A stretch of 39,390 bases of DNA, taken from Planctomycetota bacterium (GTDB taxonomy: Bacteria > Planctomycetota > MHYJ01 > WSZJ01). The notes under the pieces are model-generated. The model was not told the origin of the DNA, ran no database searches, and saw only the letters and a program-made list of their open reading frames with translations. How positions within the stretch are numbered: the stretch's first letter is position 1; each line of letters starts with the position of its first letter. Positions 15,915-24,679 of the stretch are shown here, one piece after another. The stretch covers positions 1 through 39,390 of the forward strand of contig JACPRD010000095.1 of NCBI GenBank assembly GCA_016190145.1. Reading direction: 5' to 3'. The translations under genes were made by a program, and so were the position numbers.

Positions 15915-17253
15915 ACCGGCCGAGAAGCTCCAGGATCCTCGATTTGACCTGCGTCATGTCTTCCGCGCGCGCGCCGCGCTCGCTCGAAATCCAGACCGGC
16001 CCGTCCTGCGGATCGGCGGGCTCGAGGCCGTGGCTGCCTCTGACCAGCGTCGTGTCGAGCGGCACCACGTCCATCAGGTAGCGCATCCCGAGCCTCTTCT
16101 GCGCGAGACGGAACGCCGTGCGCGTGACGGCGCCGGGTGCCGCGAACAGCTCCCGCGGGTCGTAGCCGGGCTTTCGGTGGATGTCCACCGTGCGGGCGAA
16201 ATCGGGCGCGCGCGCGTCGTCGAGCCAGTAGTCGTACGCGAACCACGCGTCCTCAGGCGCGAGCAGCACGATGTCCCCGGCCCGCGGATGGTCGAGCCCG
16301 AGCTCCCGCCGCGCGTCGCCCGCGAACGCCCGGCCGACCTCGCGCAACGCCTCCGCCGCCTCGGAGACGAAACCCGCTTCCCGTACGTAGACGTGCGCCA
16401 CCTGGTGGTCGCACACCGCGAACGCCTTCGAGCCGAACGTGTCGAGCATTTCGCCGAAGGGGCCGTCGCGGGCGGCGAGCAGGCCCTTTTCACGGAGATG
16501 GATGTTGGGGAAGAGGGCTCGCCTGACGGGCTGGATGCCGTACTCGCTCACGACGGCGACGGAGGCGCCCTGCGCGCGCGCGGCGTCGAGGACGACGCCG
16601 GCGCAGGCGTCGATTTCGCGCAGCAGGGCGGGGCTGCCGGGGCCCTGGCGCTGGTGGTCGTAGTCGAGATGGGGGAGGTAACAGAGCGTGAGCGCGGGAG
16701 CGTGGCGGCGGATCACCTCGGCGGTGGCGCGCGCGATCCAGTCGGAGGAGGGCAGGCCGGATTTCGGACCCCAGAAGCTGAAGAACGGGAAGGGGCCGAG
16801 TTTCTCCGTGAGTTCCGCCGCGAAGCCGGCCGGCGTCGACTGCACGTCGAACACCTTCGACCCGTCCGCCCCGTAGTGCGGCTTCGGCGTCACGCACCAG
16901 TCGACGCGCGCGCCCTGGTTGAACCACCAGAACATCTTCGCGCAGGTGAAGGCCGGGTCGAGCTTCGCCGCGGCCTCGTAGACCTTTTCGCCGGCGACGA
17001 GGGCGTTGGACTGGAGCCAGAAGCGGATTTCGCCGGTCTCGCGGTGCAGCCAGCCGTTGCCGACCACGCCGTGCTCCTGGGGCAGCAGGCCCGTGAGCAT
17101 CGTGGCCTGCGCGCTGCACGTCACCGCCGGGATCACGCCTTTCATCGGCACGATCCCCGAGCCCGCGCGCGCGAGTTCCGCCAGGCGCGGCGTGTCGGGG
17201 CCGATCTGGCGCGGCGTCAGTCCGACGATGTCGAGGAGCAGGACGGGTTTCAT
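15913..17253 (-). CDS. Alkaline phosphatase-superfamily protein (nucleotide pyrophosphatase/phosphodiesterase type)
   Basis: This 446-residue protein begins MKPVLLLDIVGLTPRQIG, with the first metal Asp at residue 8. The nucleophile region is PAVTCSAQATMLTG (Thr45), followed by LLPQEHGVVGNGW as in Phosphodiest (PF01663) proteins. A further metal pair is in YLPHLDYDHQR, and a last His region is in RGSHGLEP. The usual Ser-Asp-His-Gly metal motif reads VSEYGI, so two expected ligands differ; DHQVAHVYV nearby might compensate. Proteins with this variant occur beside ebo-type biosynthetic clusters, but no ebo genes are here. It has no signal peptide, so it is likely cytoplasmic. It is divergent from tRNA-Leu. 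Confidence 0.83.
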   Translation of the reverse strand: MKPVLLLDIVGLTPRQIGPDTPRLAELARAGSGIVPMKGVIPAVTCSAQATMLTGLLPQEHGVVGNGWLHRETGEIRFWLQSNALVAGEKVYEAAAKLDPAFTCAKMFWWFNQGARVDWCVTPKPHYGADGSKVFDVQSTPAGFAAELTEKLGPFPFFSFWGPKSGLPSSDWIARATAEVIRRHAPALTLCYLPHLDYDHQRQGPGSPALLREIDACAGVVLDAARAQGASVAVVSEYGIQPVRRALFPNIHLREKGLLAARDGPFGEMLDTFGSKAFAVCDHQVAHVYVREAGFVSEAAEALREVGRAFAGDARRELGLDHPRAGDIVLLAPEDAWFAYDYWLDDARAPDFARTVDIHRKPGYDPRELFAAPGAVTRTAFRLAQKRLGMRYLMDVVPLDTTLVRGSHGLEPADPQDGPVWISSERGARAEDMTQVKSRILELLGR

Positions 17254-17262
17254 GCGTCCCTG

Positions 17263-17268
17263 AGAATA
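17263..17268 (-). promoter_or_regulatory. TAnnnT box (TATTCT) before the phosphodiesterase gene
   Basis: TATTCT on the minus strand ends 9 nt before ATG 17253 with no Shine-Dalgarno between. This fits a -10 element and a leaderless or nearly leaderless start. Confidence 0.45.
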
Positions 17269-17316
17269 CGCAAATCCCCCGCCCGGGGCACCGATTGGGC
17301 ATAATCCCGGCGTTCA

Positions 17317-17402
17317 AGCCGGGTGGCGGAACTGGCAGACGCACAGGATTTAAAATCCCGTGACCTGAAAGGGTCGTGAGGGTTCAACCCCCTCCCCGGC
17401 TA
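17317..17402 (+). tRNA. tRNA-Leu (anticodon TAA)
   Basis: This 86-nt cloverleaf has a 7-bp acceptor stem (A17317 pairs T17401) and discriminator A17402, the leucine identity base. The D arm is GCG...CGC, and the anticodon loop TTTAAAA has TAA at 17351-17353. A long variable arm (GTGACCTGAAAGGGTCGT) and the T arm with GGTTCAACC follow. One anticodon-stem pair (17345-17359) is mismatched. CCA is not encoded. CATAAT at 17300-17305 is a plausible -10 box. The last three bases are also the stop codon of the convergent cyclase-like gene. Confidence 0.95.
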
Positions 17403-20400
17403 TGTTCTTTCCCGGAGCGCCCGCAGCGGCGCCGCTTCGCCGGGCGCGCCATGCGCCTCGGCCAGCGCGATCCCCTCGTCCAGAAGTCGCCGGGACTCGA
17501 CCGGATCGCCCAGCGCGCGGTGCGCGAGCGCGCGAGCCTCCGCGACGGCGAAACGGTGCGCGAAGGCGAGTCGCCCGGTCTCCCCGTCCTCCCCGGCCGG
17601 CATTCCCGCCGACGCGCGCGCGGCGTCCGCGACGGCCTTGAGCAGGGGAGTCCAGAAGCCCTCTCCGACGGCGCGGGCTTCGCCGATCGACTCCAGGAGC
17701 TTCGCGGCGCCAGCCGGGGAAGTGTCTCGCAGTTCATAGAGGGCGCCGAAGGCTAGTCCTTCGGCGACTCCCGGGCGTTCCCCCAGGGCGCGCCGAAGGG
17801 AGATCGCAACCGAGATCTCCCGGCACGCGGCCGCGTCGTCGCCGCGCAGGTGGTGCACGCGCGCCGTTTCGAAATGGCCGAGAGCCTCCAGCGAGCGGTT
17901 TCCGATTTCGGCGGAGATGGCGACAGACTCCTGCGTCGCGCGGATCGCCGCTTCGAAGTCCCCGCGGCTCGCCAGGAGGGCCGCAAGGGAGGCCAGGGAC
18001 TCCGCGATCCCCGGCCGGTCGCCGAGCCGCCTGCGAAGGTCGAGCGACTCTTCGAGCGGCGAGGCCGCCTCCGCCAGTTCTCCCAGCGCATGCCGAGTGG
18101 TTCCGACGCCGGTGAGGGAGTTGGCGGCGCCCGGCAGGTCTCCGATTTCCCTCTTGAGCGCCAGGGCCTCCAGGTGACCGCGCAGCGCTTCCTCGCAGGC
18201 GCCCTGCGCAAGCCGGATCGACGCCAGATTCCCAAGGCTGCACGCCAGGCCGAGGCGATTTCCGACGCGCCGCTGGATCGCGATCGACTCTTCCTGCGCG
18301 AGCGCGGCTTCGGCGTACTCGCCGCGGTCGAAGAGCACGTTCCCGATGTTGCCCAGGCAGTTCGCCAGCGCGGCCGGGATTCCGGAAACGCGCAGGATCG
18401 CCAGGGCTGCGCGATGCTCTGCGAGCGCCGCCTCCGGCTTTCCGGATCGGAACAGGGCGATCCCCAGGTTGGAGTGCGCCGAGGCGGCGCCGATTCCGTC
18501 GCCGATCTCCAGGTGCAGACGCAGCGACTCCTCCTCCGCCTCCACCGCCCTGGCATAGTCTCCACGCCACTGGTGGACAAGGCCGAGATTCAGGAGACAT
18601 GTCGCGACCCCGCGCCGGTCCCCGATTTCGCGCTGGCCTGCGATCGCCGTCTCCAGGGCCCGCGCGGCGCCCTCGAAGTCGCCAAGGCGGTGGCGGGTCT
18701 GACCGAGGCTGTTCAGGCATCCCAGGACGCCGAAGGCGTTGCCATGCCTCCGCTGAAACTCGAGGGCCGACTCGAAGGCGCGGAGCGCCCCCTGGGAGTC
18801 GCCGCAGCAGAAGAGCACCTGCCCCTCCGCGTGGGCGACGAAATATGCGGAGCGGGATCCGGGCGGACGCCCTGCCAGGATCCCGTGCGCCAGCGCCAGG
18901 CTCTCCCGCGCTGCCTCAGCCCGGCCGCGCCGCGACTGCAACTCCGCCCGGAAGCCGAGGATCTCGATCCGGAACTCGTCGTCATCCGCGTGCTCCAGGG
19001 CAAGACCGGTGGCTTCCTCCGCCTCCGCCAACCGGCTGGTCTTGCTGCAGATCCGCGCCTTCTGGAGGAGGGCGCGCGAGCGAAGCGGCGTCGCGGGATC
19101 CGCGAGGACGGACTCGAACAGCTCGAGCGCCTCCGGGTACCGCGCAAGATGGAGGAGGGCATTGCCCGTGAAGAGCGCGGTGTCGGTCCCCCCGCCCAGC
19201 CGCTCTGCCTCCGCGGCATACGACAGCGATTCCTCCCACGCCGGCGCCGCGAACGCGTCGCGCGCCGCCCTCATCCACAGAATCGCCGCCTCGCCCGGCG
19301 CGCCGGCCGCTTCCCGGTGCCGCGCCGCCAGCACGGTCGCGATCCGGCCCGCGGCGGAGGCCCGCTTCTCGAACGCGTCGGCCGCCGCGCCATGCAGGCG
19401 CGCCCGCTCCTTCTTCGTCACGAGCGAGTACGCCGCGTCTCGCAAGAGGGCGTGGCGGAACGCCGACTGCCGCTCCCCGGGGAGCAGGGAGGCGGGCCGG
19501 TCGAGGACCATGCCGCGACGCGAAGCCTCGGCAAGGGAAGCGTGGACCTCCCGGTCCAGGAGGCCCGCCAGGAACAGCTCCCAGAATTCCTGCCCGACCA
19601 CGCTCGCCCCCTTCACGACTTCCTTTTCATCCGCCGCGAGCCCGTCAAGCCGGGCGACGAGCAGTCCCTGGAGGCCGTCGGGGACCCTCTCCGTCCGCGA
19701 GGCCAGGCGCAGCGGCAGGCCGACGGCCAGCCGATTCTCGAGCAGGAACCGGGCGAGCTCTTCAATGTAGTAAGGGTTGCCGCCCGACTTCTTCGCGAGG
19801 AACGCCTCGAGGTCCGGGGCGAGCGGCCCGCCGAGAATGGAAGCGGCGAGCGCGGTCGCGGCGTCGGCGGGGAGCTCGCCGAGCGCGACCGCCTCGAATC
19901 CTCCGGGTCGGCGGGCCCCGGGGCGGGCGGTGGCGACGACGGCGAAGGACTCGGCGGCGAGGCGCGAGGCGAGGCAGGCCAGGAGGTCGATGGTTCCGTC
20001 GTCGGCGACGTGAAGGTCCTCGAGGCAGAGGAGAAGCGGCCCGCGCGCGAGCAGCGCCCGCATCCATTGTTCCCAGGCCCAGTGCGTCTCGGCCTTCAGT
20101 CGCGCAGGCTCGACCGCGCCCGCGTTCGAGTCTTCGACGGCGCGGCCGAGGGAGATTGCGATCAGGTTTCCCCAGTTGCGCGCGTCGCCGGCGCTCGCGC
20201 CCGCGGCGGCCAGCGCCTCCGCCAGCGCCGGCGCCAGGCGCTCTCCGTGCGTCTGTCCGATCGCCTCCCCGAGCGCGTACATCGGCAGCTTCGCCGCGTC
20301 GGTGGCGCGACCGGTCTCGATTCGCAGCCCCGGCCGCAGGAGCCGGAGCCGGGCCCGCAGCTCTCCGACCAGCCGGCTTTTCCCGACGCCCGCTTCCCCC

Positions 20401-21065
20401 TCCACCCACAGGAATGCGCCCCGGCCTGCCGAGACCGCCGAAGTCAGGCGTTCGATCTCGGCCGAGCGCCCCACCATCGGCGCCGCGTCAAGCCGCGCCG
20501 TCCGGCCCGGGGAGCCTCCCGTTACGGCGAAAGCGGAGACGGACTCTTCGCGGCCTTTCAAATGCAGCGGCGGGATGGCCTGGAACTCGAAGGCTCCGCG
20601 CGCGAGGGTCTCTACCGCGGCGGATGCCAAGACCTGTCCCGATGCGGCGGCAGCCTCGAGGCGCTGGGCGACGTTGACGGCGTCGCCCATCACGGTGGCA
20701 CGGTCGCCGCCGACCCGGCCGTAGAGCACTTCGCCCCGGTTGACGCCCGCACGCAGTCCGAGGGCGACGCCGTGATGAGAAGCGAACGTCGCGGTTTCAC
20801 GGGCCATCTCGAGGGAGGCCCTGAGGGCGCGGGCTTCGTCGTCCTCGTGGGCCTTCGGGGCGCCCCAGAGTGCCATCACGACGTCCCCGATGAATTTGTC
20901 GACCGACCCGCCGTGACTTTCGACGACGAGGCGGAGGCGCCGAAAGAGCGCGTCGGCAATCGCGGTGCGTTCCGACTCCGGCAGTTCGGCGAGGCCGGAC
21001 GCCTGGGCGAACACGACGCAGACGACGCGGCGTTCCTGCGATTCGGTTGCGGGCACGAGGGGCAC
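17400..21065 (-). CDS. Large signalling protein: degenerate class III cyclase domain, AAA-type ATPase, TPR array
   Basis: The protein has 1221 residues in three parts. Residues 9-180 form a class III cyclase homology domain. The second metal Asp is present (KFIGD, Asp61), as is the MGDAVNVAQRL segment (Asn131, Arg135). The first metal Asp, normally in a FADL-type motif, is Gln21 in VVFAQASG, so catalysis is doubtful. Residues 196-540 form a signalling ATPase with Walker A GEAGVGKS (223-230) and a Walker-B-like LLLCLEDLHVAD. The rest is a long TPR array, with repeats such as NLGIALFRSGKPEAALAEH. This architecture is common in large regulatory proteins of soil and aquatic bacteria. GTG 21065 is the best start; GTG 21056 is possible. 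It is divergent from the hydrolase. Confidence 0.85.
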   Translation of the reverse strand: MPLVPATESQERRVVCVVFAQASGLAELPESERTAIADALFRRLRLVVESHGGSVDKFIGDVVMALWGAPKAHEDDEARALRASLEMARETATFASHHGVALGLRAGVNRGEVLYGRVGGDRATVMGDAVNVAQRLEAAAASGQVLASAAVETLARGAFEFQAIPPLHLKGREESVSAFAVTGGSPGRTARLDAAPMVGRSAEIERLTSAVSAGRGAFLWVEGEAGVGKSRLVGELRARLRLLRPGLRIETGRATDAAKLPMYALGEAIGQTHGERLAPALAEALAAAGASAGDARNWGNLIAISLGRAVEDSNAGAVEPARLKAETHWAWEQWMRALLARGPLLLCLEDLHVADDGTIDLLACLASRLAAESFAVVATARPGARRPGGFEAVALGELPADAATALAASILGGPLAPDLEAFLAKKSGGNPYYIEELARFLLENRLAVGLPLRLASRTERVPDGLQGLLVARLDGLAADEKEVVKGASVVGQEFWELFLAGLLDREVHASLAEASRRGMVLDRPASLLPGERQSAFRHALLRDAAYSLVTKKERARLHGAAADAFEKRASAAGRIATVLAARHREAAGAPGEAAILWMRAARDAFAAPAWEESLSYAAEAERLGGGTDTALFTGNALLHLARYPEALELFESVLADPATPLRSRALLQKARICSKTSRLAEAEEATGLALEHADDDEFRIEILGFRAELQSRRGRAEAARESLALAHGILAGRPPGSRSAYFVAHAEGQVLFCCGDSQGALRAFESALEFQRRHGNAFGVLGCLNSLGQTRHRLGDFEGAARALETAIAGQREIGDRRGVATCLLNLGLVHQWRGDYARAVEAEEESLRLHLEIGDGIGAASAHSNLGIALFRSGKPEAALAEHRAALAILRVSGIPAALANCLGNIGNVLFDRGEYAEAALAQEESIAIQRRVGNRLGLACSLGNLASIRLAQGACEEALRGHLEALALKREIGDLPGAANSLTGVGTTRHALGELAEAASPLEESLDLRRRLGDRPGIAESLASLAALLASRGDFEAAIRATQESVAISAEIGNRSLEALGHFETARVHHLRGDDAAACREISVAISLRRALGERPGVAEGLAFGALYELRDTSPAGAAKLLESIGEARAVGEGFWTPLLKAVADAARASAGMPAGEDGETGRLAFAHRFAVAEARALAHRALGDPVESRRLLDEGIALAEAHGAPGEAAPLRALRERT

Positions 21066-21120
21066 TCCGGTTCCGGGCCACCGGAATCCTCGCACTTCGG
21101 GGGCGAAGGGTCCATTCCCA

Positions 21121-21139
21121 CCGGAGGTCGTTCCTCCGG
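21121..21139. promoter_or_regulatory. Small perfect hairpin in a divergent spacer
   Basis: CCGGAGG and CCTCCGG flank a 5-nt centre, about 11 bp upstream of the -10-like box of the hydrolase gene and between two divergent genes. It could be an operator; there is no T run after it, so a terminator is unlikely. Confidence 0.35.
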
Positions 21140-21149
21140 CGCAAAACCG

Positions 21150-21155
21150 TATACT
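21150..21155 (+). promoter_or_regulatory. TAnnnT box (TATACT) before the hydrolase gene
   Basis: TATACT ends 7 nt before ATG 21163 and no ribosome site lies between them. It is a strong -10 match and suggests a leaderless transcript. Confidence 0.5.
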
Positions 21156-21162
21156 TCCGCGG

Positions 21163-22464
21163 ATGACCCGTGCGCTGGCGCTCGCTCTCCTGCTCCCGCT
21201 CGCCGCGTTCGCCGAGGACGCGCCCGCGAAGAAGCTCAAGACCGACTCGCCGATCCGGCAGAAGAGGGTAAAGGAGTTCCTGTCGGGCGACGCCGAAAAG
21301 AAAACATTGGCGATGGCGGAGGCGGCGAAATGGCTGACGGTGCCCGCCGCCGCCGCTTCCAAAGAGCTCGACATGCTCCGCAGACACGTGCCCGCGCGCG
21401 GACTCTTCAAGGACCCGAAAGGTCAGCCCCTTCTCCGCGGCCTCGAAAAGTACAAGGTCGGCGGCAAGGAGTTCGAATACCAGTGGGCCGTACCGAAGGA
21501 CTACAACCCCGCGAAACCGACGCCCCTCCTCATCTACCTCCACGGCTCCAACGGACCTCAGGGCATCGGCCCCTGGGACGGCTGGGCCGCCTCGAAGGGC
21601 GCGATCCTCGTGGCTCCCGCTTCCCCCAACCGCCAGTACTGGCACCCGGTGGACGGTGCGACGGACCCGAAGGAGTACGAGGAGACGTTCTTTTTCACGC
21701 ACATGAAGGCCTGGCGGGAGAAGTTCAACCTCGACTGGAACCGGATCTGCCTGTCGGGATTTTCGGCGGGCGGGTTCGGGTCGTGGTGGTTCTCGCTCCG
21801 GTACCCGGACTGGTGGGCGGCGGTGATGCCGATGGCGGGCGGGCCGCCGGCGAACTGGGGCGAGCGCGGGCCGTACGAGCACGTGGGGAAGCTGCCGTAC
21901 TGGGTGTGGCACGGGGAGTTGGACAAGGACGTGCCGGTCGACATCGACCGGAAGGGCGTGGAGTGGCTGAAGAAGATCGGGACGCCGTGCGAGTACAAGG
22001 AGTACGAGGGAGGGGACCACAACACATGGTTCGGGAAGGACCCGGAGATTGCGAAGACGGTGCTCAAGGTGATCGAGGGCCAGAGGCGGATCGTGTGGCC
22101 GAAGAAGGTGGTGTGGACGTGGGACCAGCTGTTCCTGAAGACGTTCCCCGGCATCACGCGGGTGGCGGGCGCGTGGTGGCTGGAGATGGGGGAGCATGGG
22201 GAACGGGCGAGGCTGGAAGGGGAGATCACGGCGCCGAACGTGGTGGAGCTGCGGGTGAAGGACGTAAAGAGCGCGCGCGTGCTGGTGTTCGCGGACCTGT
22301 TCGACCTGGCGAAGCCGATCGAGGTGAAGTGGGAAGGGGCGACGGTGTTCAACGGGGTGGTCGAGGTGGATTTCGAGATGATGCTGCGGGAGTTCGCCGC
22401 GCGGCCGGATCCGAACAGGATCGTGGTGGGGGAGATTCTCGTCAACGCGCCGGCGGGAAAATGA
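21163..22464 (+). CDS. Secreted alpha/beta-hydrolase (esterase/depolymerase-like)
   Basis: This 433-residue protein has a signal peptide (about residues 1-17, cleavage near AFA-ED). A helical region is followed by an alpha/beta-hydrolase domain. The oxyanion region is YLHGSNGP (about 126-132). The nucleophile elbow is LSGFSAGGFGSW (Ser201). A likely acid is in WHGELDKDVP, and the catalytic His is in YEGGDHNTWFG. The order matches PHB-depolymerase/feruloyl-esterase-like hydrolases, which cleave esters or peptides outside the cytoplasm. A C-terminal all-beta extension (about 340-433) may bind substrate or the cell surface. The natural substrate cannot be deduced. It is divergent from the large signalling protein. 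Confidence 0.85.
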   Translation: MTRALALALLLPLAAFAEDAPAKKLKTDSPIRQKRVKEFLSGDAEKKTLAMAEAAKWLTVPAAAASKELDMLRRHVPARGLFKDPKGQPLLRGLEKYKVGGKEFEYQWAVPKDYNPAKPTPLLIYLHGSNGPQGIGPWDGWAASKGAILVAPASPNRQYWHPVDGATDPKEYEETFFFTHMKAWREKFNLDWNRICLSGFSAGGFGSWWFSLRYPDWWAAVMPMAGGPPANWGERGPYEHVGKLPYWVWHGELDKDVPVDIDRKGVEWLKKIGTPCEYKEYEGGDHNTWFGKDPEIAKTVLKVIEGQRRIVWPKKVVWTWDQLFLKTFPGITRVAGAWWLEMGEHGERARLEGEITAPNVVELRVKDVKSARVLVFADLFDLAKPIEVKWEGATVFNGVVEVDFEMMLREFAARPDPNRIVVGEILVNAPAGK

Positions 22465-22486
22465 AGTCTCCGGCACATCGTGGGAC

Positions 22487-22640
22487 ATCGGTGTTTCATC
22501 CTCTTTCATCACCTTCCAGGGAGTATCCATCCTGTGTAAATCCCCCGAAATCCATCCCGGAATATCCATGGGGGATGTCAGGGGATGTTCAATGGATAGG
22601 AACGTCTCTGGAAAGTGATAAAAGAGGATGAAACACCGAT
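22487..22640. repeat. TTTCATC-type inverted repeat (element E)
   Basis: The arms at 22487-22523 and 22606-22640 match over about 35 bp with few differences. Each starts ATCGGTGTTTCATCCTCTTT in its own orientation. Further pairing inside (TATCCAT with ATGGATA, CATCCC with GGGATG) extends the hairpin inward. It fills most of the 222-bp gap between the hydrolase and the MFS gene, upstream of the selenoprotein operon. No ORF is supported in the gap. Confidence 0.88.
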
Positions 22641-22686
22641 CTGGCTCCCTCGACGGCGACCGCCACCTGGACTCCGCAACTCTCGC

Positions 22687-23907
22687 ATGAAACGCCTCGC
22701 CGACTTCCTCGGCATCAACGCCCAGACCGGCGCCCTCCTCCTTGCCATTCTCTTCGTCGGCATCGGCGAGGAACTCTGGCTGCCCTTCGTTCCGAAGTAC
22801 ATCAAGGCCTCCGGCGGCACGATCTTCACGGTCGCCCTCTACGCCGCCGGCATCAACCTCCTCGAGGGCTTCTACTTCTTCGTCGGCGGCTCGCTCGCCG
22901 ACCGTATCGGCGTCCGCCGCTCCATGGCTCTGTTCGCCCTCGTTCCCCTCGCGGGCTACGCCATCTTTCTCTCCGGCGGCGGCCCGTGGGTCGCGGTCGC
23001 CGGCACGCTCGCGATCGCCGCCTGGGAACCGCTCGTGGTGCCGGCGACGTTCGACGTGGTGGGAAGCGCGCTCAAGGAATCGAAGCGGACGATGGCGTTC
23101 GCAGTGCAGTCGATCCAGAAGCGGCTGCCGAAGATCGTGGGGCCGGCGGTGGGCGGGGTGGTGCTGTTCACGGTCGGGGTGGTGAACGGGACGCGCGCGT
23201 GCCTCTGGGTTTCGCTGGTCTTCGTCGGGTTTTCGCTCGTGACGCAGCTCGTGCTCCTCAAGGACGTGCCGCGCAAAGGGCCGCCCGCCTCGCTGGGCGC
23301 GGCGCTCCGCGCGATGGACCCCTTCCTCAAGAGGCTTCTCGTTGCGGAGGTGCTGGTCAGGTGGTGCGACTGGCTGATCCGGGAGTTCGTGGTGCTCTAC
23401 GTGATCGAGGAACTGTGTTTTTCGTCGAAGGACTACGGATTCCTGCGGTCGTTCATGATGATCGTCTCGCTCCTCACGTACCTTCCGATCGGCTGGCTGG
23501 CCGACCGGACGTCGCCGCCGGCGTTCGTGCGGCTGACGTTCTTCTTTTTCGCGGCGTTCCCTCTCGCGCTGTCGTTCGCGCACACGATGCCGATGCTGGT
23601 GGCGGCGTTCGCGCTGTGGGGGCTGCGAGAGATCGGCGAGCCGGCGCGCAAGGCGATCATCACTTCGCGTTTCGCGCCGGAAGTCCGCGCGCGTGCCGTC
23701 GGGGCGTACTGGGGGATCCGGGCGTTCCTGATCTGGCCCGCGCCGATTCTCGGGGCGTGGATCTGGAAGGAGCACGGTCCCGAGGCGCTGATGCGTGTTG
23801 CGGCGGGGCTGGGGGCGGCGGCGTTCTTCGTTTTCCTGTTCGCGGAGAGGTGGATAGGCGGGAATAGGAGGAGCGAGGGCGGCGTTCGGGAGCTATCGAA
23901 ACCCTGA
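22687..23907 (+). CDS. Major facilitator superfamily transporter
   Basis: This 406-residue protein has about twelve hydrophobic segments. The MFS loop-2/3 signature is present as GGSLADRIGVRRSM (about residues 75-88), with a weaker second copy as GWLADRTSPPAFVR in the C-terminal half. Both are the typical G-x-x-x-D-R pattern. Substrate unknown. ATG 22687 gives the natural N terminus MKRLADFLGINAQTG; the frame extends upstream into repeat DNA and should not be used. The gene ends 13 nt before the PDZ-thioredoxin selenoprotein gene, so they are probably one operon. Confidence 0.88.
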   Translation: MKRLADFLGINAQTGALLLAILFVGIGEELWLPFVPKYIKASGGTIFTVALYAAGINLLEGFYFFVGGSLADRIGVRRSMALFALVPLAGYAIFLSGGGPWVAVAGTLAIAAWEPLVVPATFDVVGSALKESKRTMAFAVQSIQKRLPKIVGPAVGGVVLFTVGVVNGTRACLWVSLVFVGFSLVTQLVLLKDVPRKGPPASLGAALRAMDPFLKRLLVAEVLVRWCDWLIREFVVLYVIEELCFSSKDYGFLRSFMMIVSLLTYLPIGWLADRTSPPAFVRLTFFFFAAFPLALSFAHTMPMLVAAFALWGLREIGEPARKAIITSRFAPEVRARAVGAYWGIRAFLIWPAPILGAWIWKEHGPEALMRVAAGLGAAAFFVFLFAERWIGGNRRSEGGVRELSKP

Positions 23908-23920
23908 GGGAGGGCCAGCC

Positions 23921-24679
23921 ATGAAGCGTGCGTGGATCGGGGTCGTCTGTTTCGGACTGGCCGTGGTCGCTGAGGAGCCGCCCGCGGAGAAGCACGCCGT
24001 GCTCGGCGCGGTTTCGCGCAGTCCGTCAAAGGACGAAACGAAGGCGCTCGGGCTCGGGAGCGCGATCGCAGGACGCGTGAACGGGCAGATCGTGACGGAG
24101 GTGGAGAAGGGCGGGCCCGCTGAAGCTGCCGGCCTGAAAACGGGCGACGCGCTCCTCGCACTCGGCGACAACCTGGTCTACTCGCGGGACGACGTCGACG
24201 ATTTTCTGCGCGCGGCCGCGCCGGGGGCGGAGGTCCAGGTGCGCGCCATGCGAGCGGAGTCGAAGAAAGAAGAAACGCTGACGGTGACTCTGGGCGCGGA
24301 GAAAGGCGCCGCCTTCGCCGGCATCCGCTGGGACTTCGCCGGCCCCGGCCAGCTCGACGAGGCGCTCGCGGCCGCGAAGAAGGAAGGCCGGAAGGTGCTG
24401 GTGGGCATCAGCGGCGCGGAGACGTGATGACCCACGACCCGCTTCGAGAGCCGTGAGCTCTCGGAAAAGCTCGGCGACGCCTTCGTCGTGAAAGCCTCGG
24501 AGAAGTTCGTCCGCGTCATCATCCGCCGCCCCCACGCCTATGCTTTCGCGAACGAACATAAGGGCGCGCAGATCCCCGGCCTCGCCGTCCTCGACGCCGA
24601 AGGAAAGCTCGCCGGCACCGCGGACATCGACGGCGACTCCGCAGCCATCGCGAAGGAGCTCGAGGCGCTCGCCCGGTGA
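23921..24679 (+). CDS. PDZ-thioredoxin-like selenoprotein with two adjacent in-frame TGA codons
   Basis: A GAGGGAGG ribosome site precedes the ATG. The 252-residue frame runs through TGA at 24425 and 24428 (residues 169-170) to the TGA stop at 24677. A signal peptide (residues 1-17) is followed by a PDZ domain (about 45-130, with VEKGGPAEAAGLKTGDALLAL) and a thioredoxin-like domain (about 140-252). The TGAs fall at GAE-T-U-U-P-T-T-RF, where thioredoxins read A-D-W-C-x-P-C-K. The first thus replaces the nucleophilic Cys and the second its neighbour, while the resolving Cys is Thr. The fold continues after the TGAs with the cis-Pro strand AQIPGLAVLDAEGKL. No other stops or shifts occur. A hairpin follows. 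A redox or metal-binding role outside the cytoplasm is inferred. Truncation by real stops is the alternative, and is unlikely. Confidence 0.85.
24445..24463 (+). promoter_or_regulatory. SECIS-like hairpin for the TGA-TGA pair
   Basis: A perfect 7-bp stem CGAGAGC/GCTCTCG has a 5-nt loop CGTGA. The loop G lies 23 nt after the second TGA. Bacterial SECIS elements are short stem-loops inside the coding region, directly downstream of the UGA, with a G (often GU) at the loop top, so size, place and loop all fit. Confidence 0.7.

Noticed and set aside
20797-23775. A 992-codon open frame on the minus strand
   Set aside because: It covers parts of three well-supported genes and a repeat element. The translation is Arg/His/Pro-rich without any domain.
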